Positions 1-4,970 of a DNA stretch of 6,818 bases are shown here, piece by piece (positions within the stretch are counted from its first letter, which is position 1; every line of letters begins with the position of its first letter). Made by a program: the position numbers and the translations under genes. The notes under the pieces were generated by a model. It did no database searches. It was given only the letters and a program-made list of their open reading frames with translations, and was not told the DNA's origin. The stretch comes from CAZPHI01 sp964586425 (lineage in GTDB: Bacteria; Bacillota; Clostridia; Lachnospirales; Lachnospiraceae): contig CAZPHI010000080.1 of NCBI GenBank assembly GCA_964586425.1, positions 1 through 6,818 of the forward strand. Direction: 5' to 3'.

Positions 1-38
1 GTACGTTTAATAGCATCTTATAAATGCTTGTAATTTCA

Positions 39-67
39 TTGACTAAAAGGTGACGTTAGGTTATATT
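39..67 (+). promoter_or_regulatory. Predicted sigma-A promoter (P1) of the MerR-methyltransferase gene
   Basis: TTGACT at 39-44 matches the -35 consensus in five of six positions, and TATATT at 62-67 is a good -10 box. The spacer is 17 bp, the optimum for ordinary sigma-A promoters. Transcription would begin near 74, giving a leader of about 23 nt before the ATG at 97, with AAGGAT (82-87) as ribosome-binding site. The spacer is almost entirely filled by one copy of an 18-bp motif that recurs before rfbA, so a protein bound there would overlap the polymerase footprint. The start site is inferred, not observed. Confidence 0.7.
44..61 (-). promoter_or_regulatory. Candidate MerR-family operator, copy 1
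   Basis: Read on the minus strand this is ACCTAACGTCACCTTTTA, which matches the copy at 1330-1347 in 17 of 18 positions. It fills the spacer of promoter P1. The only two copies I found in the window sit in the promoters of the MerR-type gene and of the operon behind it. It is not a clean palindrome: CTAA/TTAG arms (43-46 and 56-59) flank a mismatched core, and ACCT recurs with 10-bp spacing. Because P1 has a 17-bp spacer, occupancy here more likely represses than activates. Binding by the adjacent protein is inferred. Confidence 0.6.
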
Positions 68-96
68 AATATCAAATACTTAAGGATCGTGATTAT

Positions 97-1287
97 ATGA
101 AAAAAGAAGGTTTCTATTCATCTGGTGAATTTGCAAGTATGGCTCATGTAACTCTGCGTACCATCAGATACTACGATAAACAGAATATCTTAAAGCCATC
201 TTTTGTAACCGAATCAGGTGCCCGATTTTATAGTGATGAAGACTTTGCAAAATTACAGCAAATTCTGCTGCTAAAGTACCTTGGATTCTCACTTGATGAT
301 ATTAGAGATATGACAATTAATGATGCTGATTACCACTTTCTTGCCAACTCACTTAACATTCAGCTGAAGCTTATACAGGATAAAATCGAACAGATGCAGC
401 TAGTAGAGAAAGCAATAAAAGAGACATCTACTACTATTGAGAAAGAACATTCCATCGATTGGAATCATATGCTTAATCTGATTCATCTTACCAGTATGGA
501 AAAGAGCCTGAAGAACCAATATCAGAATGCCACCAATATCACCTCGCGAATTAACCTGCATCAACTCTATTCAACTAATAAGAAGGGCTGGTTTCCGTGG
601 ATTTATGAACAATGTGATATACATAGCAACATGAATATACTTGAGATTGGTTGTGGAGATGGTACACTTTGGACCTCTGTTATAGATAAGCTTCCCAATA
701 ACATCAACATAATACTTTCTGATATATCCAAAGGAATGATAAGAGATGTACGTCGTAACATTCCACGCAGTGATAACCGTTTTCAATTTGCCGAGCTTGA
801 CTGTCACAATATTCCTTATGAGGATAACACATTCGACATTGTCATTGCTAACCATGTACTATTCTATTGCAGCAATATTAGCAAAGTATGCGGTGAAATC
901 AAACGTGTGTTAAAGCCGAACGGCAAGCTGATATGCAGCACCTATGGCAAGCATCATATGCAGGAAATCAATCGTCTAGTCAAAGCATTCGACAAACGAA
1001 TTGTCCTCTCCTCCGAAAAACTATATGAAAACTTTGGACTTGATAATGGTCGTTCCATCTTATCTGATTATTTTAATGATATAAAAGAACTTACCTATGA
1101 AGATTCACTTATTATTCCAGATGCAGAGCCTTTGATATCATACATTCTTTCGTGCCATGGCAATCAGAATCAATATATTCTTGATCATTACAAAGATTTC
1201 AGCCATTTTGTCACAAGACATACCAGTCGTTCTGATGGTTTTCATGTTACCAAAGAAGCCGGAGTATTCATCTGTAGTCAGAAATAA
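97..1287 (+). CDS. MerR-family regulator fused to a SAM-dependent methyltransferase domain
   Basis: This is a 396-residue two-domain protein, probably cytoplasmic. Residues 7-75 form a MerR-type winged helix-turn-helix: the recognition region carries TLRTIRYYD (19-27), and the wing reads GARFYSDEDF (41-50). A predominantly helical stretch (about 82-118) fits the dimerising coiled coil. From about 160 a class I methyltransferase fold follows: motif I is ILEIGCGDGT (181-190), the acidic ribose-binding position is D209 in LSDIS, and the post-motifs are PYEDNTFDIVIANHVLFY (240-257) and RVLKPNGKL (270-278). MerR-methyltransferase fusions of this size exist in clostridia and bacilli, but the methyl acceptor is generally unknown. 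The ATG is chosen because AAGGAT lies nine bases upstream. The gene precedes the dTDP-rhamnose operon on the same strand, and both promoters share an 18-bp motif. It could sense a small molecule with the C-terminal domain or modify a substrate; the sequence does not say which. Confidence 0.9.
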   Translation: MKKEGFYSSGEFASMAHVTLRTIRYYDKQNILKPSFVTESGARFYSDEDFAKLQQILLLKYLGFSLDDIRDMTINDADYHFLANSLNIQLKLIQDKIEQMQLVEKAIKETSTTIEKEHSIDWNHMLNLIHLTSMEKSLKNQYQNATNITSRINLHQLYSTNKKGWFPWIYEQCDIHSNMNILEIGCGDGTLWTSVIDKLPNNINIILSDISKGMIRDVRRNIPRSDNRFQFAELDCHNIPYEDNTFDIVIANHVLFYCSNISKVCGEIKRVLKPNGKLICSTYGKHHMQEINRLVKAFDKRIVLSSEKLYENFGLDNGRSILSDYFNDIKELTYEDSLIIPDAEPLISYILSCHGNQNQYILDHYKDFSHFVTRHTSRSDGFHVTKEAGVFICSQK

Positions 1288-1312
1288 TAATAATTAATAT
1301 TAATTATTATTA
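1285..1312. repeat. 28-bp perfect AT-only palindrome at the end of the regulator gene
   Basis: The two 14-base arms are exact reverse complements with no spacer, centred between 1298 and 1299 (TTAAT|ATTAA). The palindrome begins with the TAA stop codon of the regulator gene. In RNA it could fold into a hairpin of about 12 A-U pairs, and TTTCT follows shortly after (1314-1318). That would make a weak intrinsic terminator, because the stem has no G-C pairs. It could equally be a protein-binding or easily melted site just upstream of the rfbA promoter. Confidence 0.6.
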
Positions 1313-1320
1313 ATTTCTAC

Positions 1321-1351
1321 TTGAAGATTACCTTACGTCACCTTTTATAAT
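1321..1351 (+). promoter_or_regulatory. Predicted promoter (P2) of the rfbABDC operon with a 19-bp spacer
   Basis: TTGAAG at 1321-1326 is a fair -35 box and TATAAT at 1346-1351 is a perfect -10 box; they are 19 bp apart. Spacers of 19-20 bp are characteristic of promoters activated by MerR-family proteins, which untwist the DNA so that polymerase can engage both boxes. Copy 2 of the 18-bp motif sits in the spacer. Transcription would start near 1358, leaving a leader of about 43 nt before rfbA. A second TATAAT at 1357-1362 lacks a good -35 partner, so I prefer the first. Confidence 0.65.
1330..1347 (+). promoter_or_regulatory. Candidate MerR-family operator, copy 2
   Basis: ACCTTACGTCACCTTTTA repeats the minus-strand sequence of 44-61 with a single mismatch. 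It covers most of the 19-bp spacer of promoter P2 and reaches the first two bases of the -10 box. ACCTT occurs twice at a 10-bp interval (1330-1334 and 1340-1344), about one helical turn. The location is where a MerR-type activator would bind. That the product of the upstream gene binds here is inference. Confidence 0.6.
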
Positions 1352-1400
1352 ACATATATAATTAATTACGGACGCACAAAAGCGTAGGAATGAGGTCTAT

Positions 1401-2297
1401 ATGAAAGGAATAATTCTTGCAGGAGGTTCAGGCACCCGCCTCTATCCCCTTACAATGGTAACATCCAAACAACTCTTGCCAATCTATGACAAGCCTATGA
1501 TTTACTATCCTTTATCAGTTCTTATGAATGCAGGGATTCGTGACATCCTCATTATATCTACTCCACAGGATACACCTAGGTTTGAAGAATTATTAGGTAA
1601 TGGATCACAGTTTGGAATCACTCTAGAGTATGCCGTACAGCCAAGTCCTGACGGGCTCGCACAAGCATTTATCATAGGAGAAGAATTCATAGGCGACGAT
1701 ACAGTAGCCATGGTACTCGGTGATAATATCTTCTCAGGCCACGGACTTACAAAAAGACTCAAGGCTGCTGTTGATAATGCTGAGAATGGACAGGGGGCAA
1801 CTGTATTCGGATACTACGTTGATGACCCTGAGCGTTTTGGTATTGTTGAATTTGACTCTACAGGCAAGGCAGTCTCTATTGAAGAGAAACCTGCAAAGCC
1901 TAAGAGTAATTACTGCGTAACTGGTCTATACTTCTATGATAATAAGGTTGTCGAGTACGCCAAGAACCTTAAGCCAAGTGCTAGAGGCGAGTTAGAGATC
2001 ACCGACCTTAACCGAATCTATCTTGAGAATCAACAGCTTAATGTAGAACTTCTTGGTCAGGGATTCACATGGCTAGATACCGGAACTCATGAGAGTCTTG
2101 TTGATGCAACTAATTTTGTTAAAACAATAGAGACTCACCAGCACAGGAAGATTGCCTGTCTTGAAGAAATCGCCTACCTTAATGGTTGGATTGCAAAGGA
2201 TGACGTGCTAAAGGTATATGAAGTACTGAAGAAAAATCAGTATGGTCAATACCTTAAAGACGTACTTGATGGCAAATATATTGATGTACTTCACTAA
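1401..2297 (+). CDS. rfbA: Glucose-1-phosphate thymidylyltransferase (dTDP-glucose pyrophosphorylase)
   Basis: This enzyme joins dTTP and glucose-1-phosphate to give dTDP-glucose and pyrophosphate, the first step of dTDP-L-rhamnose synthesis in the cytoplasm. The 298-residue length is normal for the short RmlA/RfbA family. The nucleotide-binding signature GGSGTRLYPLT is at 8-18, with K23 following in SKQLLP. GDN at 107-109 supplies metal-binding D108. EEKP (161-164), TGLYFYD (174-180), GELEITDLN (196-204) and WLDTGTHESL (224-233, with metal-binding D226) are all intact. GAGG at 1392-1395 precedes the ATG by five bases. It is the first gene of the operon, 36 bases before rfbB. RmlA enzymes are commonly inhibited by the end product dTDP-rhamnose; that is family knowledge, not visible here. 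Confidence 0.97.
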   Translation: MKGIILAGGSGTRLYPLTMVTSKQLLPIYDKPMIYYPLSVLMNAGIRDILIISTPQDTPRFEELLGNGSQFGITLEYAVQPSPDGLAQAFIIGEEFIGDDTVAMVLGDNIFSGHGLTKRLKAAVDNAENGQGATVFGYYVDDPERFGIVEFDSTGKAVSIEEKPAKPKSNYCVTGLYFYDNKVVEYAKNLKPSARGELEITDLNRIYLENQQLNVELLGQGFTWLDTGTHESLVDATNFVKTIETHQHRKIACLEEIAYLNGWIAKDDVLKVYEVLKKNQYGQYLKDVLDGKYIDVLH

Positions 2298-2333
2298 GAA
2301 TATTATACTCAGATATAGAATACGGAGGAATTT

Positions 2334-3359
2334 ATGAATATTATAGTTACCGGCGGTGCCGGATTCATTGGAAGCAATTTTGTATTCCACATGCTAAACA
2401 AATACCCAGATTACAGAATCATCTGTCTTGACTGTCTTACATACGCAGGAAACCTGTCAACACTTGAACCTGTAATGCATAATCCTAACTTTAGATTTGT
2501 CAAGATAAGTATTACAGACCGAGAAGCAGTGTACAAGTTATTTGAAGAAGAACATCCCGATATGGTGGTAAATTTTGCTGCTGAAAGTCATGTTGACCGT
2601 TCAATAGAGAATCCGGAAGTATTCCTTGATACTAATATCATCGGAACTTCCGTACTTATGGATGCTTGCCGCAAATACGGCATCAAACGTTACCATCAGG
2701 TCTCAACAGACGAGGTATATGGTGACCTTCCACTTGATAGACCAGATCTATTCTTTACAGAAGAAACACCAATTCATACAAGCAGCCCATATAGTTCATC
2801 AAAAGCATCCGCAGACCTTCTAGTACTTGCTTATTACCGCACATATGGACTTCCTGTATCAATCAGCCGTTGTTCTAATAACTATGGACCTTATCATTTT
2901 CCTGAAAAGCTTATTCCATTAATGATTGCTAATGCGCTTAATGACAAGCCTCTGCCTGTATATGGCAAGGGTGAGAATATTCGTGACTGGCTCTACGTTG
3001 AAGATCATTGTAAAGCAATTGACCTTATAATTCATAATGGACGAATTGGCGAAGTATATAATGTTGGCGGACACAATGAGATGAAGAACATCGATATCGT
3101 TAAGATTATCTGTAAAGCTCTTGATAAGCCTGAAAGCCTCATAACTTATGTAACAGACCGCAAAGGTCATGATATGCGTTACGCAATTGACCCAACAAAA
3201 ATTCACAATGAACTTGGATGGCTTCCAGAAACTAAGTTTGAAGACGGAATCAAAAAAACTATTCAGTGGTACCTTGATAATAAAGAATGGTGGGAAACGA
3301 TCATCAGTGGTGAATACCAGAATTATTATCAAAAAATGTATGGAAACCGTGAGGCATAA
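2334..3359 (+). CDS. rfbB: dTDP-glucose 4,6-dehydratase
   Basis: It converts dTDP-glucose to dTDP-4-keto-6-deoxyglucose using a tightly bound NAD+, the second step of the pathway. The 341 residues form an extended short-chain dehydrogenase with a Rossmann fold: GGAGFIG at 7-13 binds NAD+. The dehydratase triad T125-D126-E127 is in STDEVYG (124-130), and the YxxxK catalytic pair is Y153 and K157. RCSNNYGPYHFPEKLIP (179-195) and NIRDWLYVEDH (215-225) are typical of RmlB substrate-binding regions. GGAGGA at 2324-2329 gives a strong ribosome site four bases before the ATG. The stop codon is three bases from the rfbD start, so the two are probably translationally coupled. Confidence 0.97.
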   Translation: MNIIVTGGAGFIGSNFVFHMLNKYPDYRIICLDCLTYAGNLSTLEPVMHNPNFRFVKISITDREAVYKLFEEEHPDMVVNFAAESHVDRSIENPEVFLDTNIIGTSVLMDACRKYGIKRYHQVSTDEVYGDLPLDRPDLFFTEETPIHTSSPYSSSKASADLLVLAYYRTYGLPVSISRCSNNYGPYHFPEKLIPLMIANALNDKPLPVYGKGENIRDWLYVEDHCKAIDLIIHNGRIGEVYNVGGHNEMKNIDIVKIICKALDKPESLITYVTDRKGHDMRYAIDPTKIHNELGWLPETKFEDGIKKTIQWYLDNKEWWETIISGEYQNYYQKMYGNREA

Positions 3360-3362
3360 ATC

Positions 3363-4250
3363 ATGAAAGTATTAGTTACAGGTGTAGCCGGACAATTAGG
3401 TCACGACTGCATGAATGAATTAAACAAGCGAAACCATGAAGCAATTGGTGTAGATATCGCTGAGATGGATATTACAGATAGTACTTCTGTCAACGAAGTT
3501 ATTACAAAAATCAATCCAGATGCAGTTATTCACTGTGCTGCCTGGACAGCTGTTGATGCAGCTGAAGATGAAGATAATCATGAGAAGGTTCGTCTTGTCA
3601 ATGAAATCGGTACAAAGAATATTGCCACTGTGTGTAGCAAACTCGGTTGTAAGATGATGTATATCTCAACAGATTATATATTTGATGGTCAAGGCACCGC
3701 TCCTTGGACACCTGACTGCAAAGATTACAAACCGCTTAACGTATACGGTGAAACAAAGCTTGCAGGCGAACTTGCAGTATCAAGTATTCTCAATAATTAC
3801 TTTATTGTACGAATTGCCTGGGTATTCGGGCTTAACGGAAAGAATTTCATTAAAACCATGTTACATGTTGGCAAAACCCATGACACTATTAAGGTCGTCA
3901 ATGATCAGATTGGTACACCAACCTACACATATGACTTAGCAAGACTTCTTGTTGATATGATTGAAACAACTCAATATGGCTACTATCATGCTACTAATGA
4001 GGGTGGTTATATAAGCTGGTATGATTTTACCAAAGAGATTTTTCGTCAAGCTGTATTACAAGGTCATAATGAATACAGTGAAGATAAGATTCATGTCATT
4101 CCCGTTACGACCAGCGAATACGGTATCTCTAAGGCTGCAAGACCATTCAATAGTCGCCTAGACAAATCAAAGCTTACAGAGAATGGATTTGTGCCACTTC
4201 CAAGCTGGCAGGATGCAGTTTCGCGATATCTTAAGGAAATAGAATTATAA
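3363..4250 (+). CDS. rfbD: dTDP-4-dehydrorhamnose reductase
   Basis: It reduces dTDP-4-keto-L-rhamnose to dTDP-L-rhamnose with NAD(P)H, the final step of the pathway, although it precedes rfbC in gene order. The 295 residues match the RmlD family. The cofactor loop GVAGQLG is at 7-13, STDYIFDG at 102-109, the catalytic YxxxK pair is Y128 and K132 in YGETK, and the substrate region NDQIGTPTYTYDLA is at 180-193. The C-terminal RPFNSRLDKSKL (260-271) is the family's typical ending. The ribosome site GAGG (3351-3354) lies within the last two codons of rfbB, eight bases before the ATG, which supports coupled translation. Nothing appears truncated. Confidence 0.96.
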   Translation: MKVLVTGVAGQLGHDCMNELNKRNHEAIGVDIAEMDITDSTSVNEVITKINPDAVIHCAAWTAVDAAEDEDNHEKVRLVNEIGTKNIATVCSKLGCKMMYISTDYIFDGQGTAPWTPDCKDYKPLNVYGETKLAGELAVSSILNNYFIVRIAWVFGLNGKNFIKTMLHVGKTHDTIKVVNDQIGTPTYTYDLARLLVDMIETTQYGYYHATNEGGYISWYDFTKEIFRQAVLQGHNEYSEDKIHVIPVTTSEYGISKAARPFNSRLDKSKLTENGFVPLPSWQDAVSRYLKEIEL

Positions 4251-4275
4251 TTATGCAGATAGGAGCAAATCAATA

Positions 4276-4884
4276 ATGGGACAGATTAAAGTTAATAACA
4301 ATGTTGGTGACATTGAAGGTTTATGTGTTATTGAGCCTGCAGTACATGGTGATTCACGAGGTTACTTTATGGAAACATATAACCAGAATGATATGAAAGA
4401 AGCTGGACTTGATATGGTGTTCGTTCAAGATAATCAGTCTATGTCTAGTAAAGGAGTTCTCAGAGGTCTTCACTTCCAAAAGCATTATCCTCAAGGCAAA
4501 TTAGTCAGAGTCATTAAAGGCTCTGTATTCGATGTTGCTGTTGATCTACGCAGCAATTCCAAATCATATGGTAAGTGGTTTGGTGTTGAATTAACAGAAG
4601 AAAATAAGAAGCAATTCTATATTCCTGAGGGATTTGCACACGGTTTCCTCGTATTATCAGATGTAGCTGAGTTCTGTTACAAATGCACCGATTTCTACCA
4701 CCCAGGTGATGAAAGCGGACTTGCTTGGAATGATCCAGCAATTGGAATTGAATGGCCACAGCTTACAGGTGAATATCCTGGTAATTCATCCAGTGAAAAC
4801 TATTCATTAACAGATGGTACACCTCTTAACTTAAGTGACAAAGACAAACTATGGGATACACTAGCTAATACATTCCATTTTTAA
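4276..4884 (+). CDS. rfbC: dTDP-4-dehydrorhamnose 3,5-epimerase
   Basis: It epimerises dTDP-4-keto-6-deoxyglucose at C3 and C5 to give the L-rhamno keto sugar that RfbD reduces. The fold is a cupin. DSRGYFMETYN (26-36) and VLRGLHFQ (61-68, catalytic H66) are intact, PEGFAHGF (117-124) is the conserved core, and Y141 in FYHPGDE is the expected catalytic tyrosine. At 202 residues it is somewhat longer than the usual 180-190: about 20 extra residues (roughly 163-183) lie between IEWP and the LSDKDK motif. This longer tail resembles clostridial and related epimerases and does not touch catalytic residues. AGGAG at 4261-4265 is the ribosome site, ten bases before the ATG. It ends the operon; no glycosyltransferase follows. 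Confidence 0.96.
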   Translation: MGQIKVNNNVGDIEGLCVIEPAVHGDSRGYFMETYNQNDMKEAGLDMVFVQDNQSMSSKGVLRGLHFQKHYPQGKLVRVIKGSVFDVAVDLRSNSKSYGKWFGVELTEENKKQFYIPEGFAHGFLVLSDVAEFCYKCTDFYHPGDESGLAWNDPAIGIEWPQLTGEYPGNSSSENYSLTDGTPLNLSDKDKLWDTLANTFHF

Positions 4885-4893
4885 TTATCCAAA

Positions 4894-4953
4894 TATAATG
4901 CCAGAGGCTTAATCGGTATCATAATCTGATTCGAATTTGTCTCTGGCATTATA
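4894..4953. terminator. Long hairpin between convergent genes, possible bidirectional terminator
   Basis: TATAATGCCAGAG (4894-4906) is the exact reverse complement of 4941-4953, giving a 13-bp stem that G-U and C-G pairs can extend by two. The 34-base interior contains a secondary stem, AATCGG (4911-4916) with CTGATT (4926-4931). It lies ten bases after the rfbC stop and 17 bases after the stop of the opposing gene, the expected place for a shared terminator. Neither side has a clean T-run, so termination efficiency is uncertain and it could have another role. Confidence 0.5.
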
Positions 4954-4970
4954 ATATCTATATTCTGATT

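Noticed and set aside
12..28. Imperfect hairpin AGCAT/ATGCT as terminator of an upstream gene
   Set aside because: The stem is only five or six pairs with mismatches and lacks a T-run; the upstream gene is outside the window, so it cannot be judged.
571..855. 94-codon open frame on the minus strand inside the regulator gene
   Set aside because: It lies antisense to the clearly conserved linker and methyltransferase domain, has no recognisable motifs, and is a typical shadow frame.
44..1347. Inverted 18-bp repeats flanking one gene, as in terminal repeats of a small mobile element
   Set aside because: There is no transposase, no target-site duplication next to the repeats, and both copies coincide with promoter spacers, which an operator pair explains better.
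1372..1385. Small hairpin ACGC/GCGT in the rfbA leader as a riboswitch or attenuator
   Set aside because: The stem is only 4 bp in a leader of about 43 nt, too short for a riboswitch, and no terminator alternative is visible.
1288..1400. Unannotated small gene between the regulator and rfbA
   Set aside because: The 113 bases are AT-rich and fully accounted for by the palindrome, promoter and leader; no open frame with a ribosome site is present.
2919..3332. 137-codon minus-strand open frame inside rfbB
   Set aside because: It is fully antisense to conserved rfbB coding sequence and has no recognised domain.
4253..4276. Seven-codon open frame (ATG at 4253) before rfbC as a leader peptide
   Set aside because: It has no ribosome-binding site of its own at suitable distance and no regulatory codon run; it contains the rfbC ribosome site by chance.
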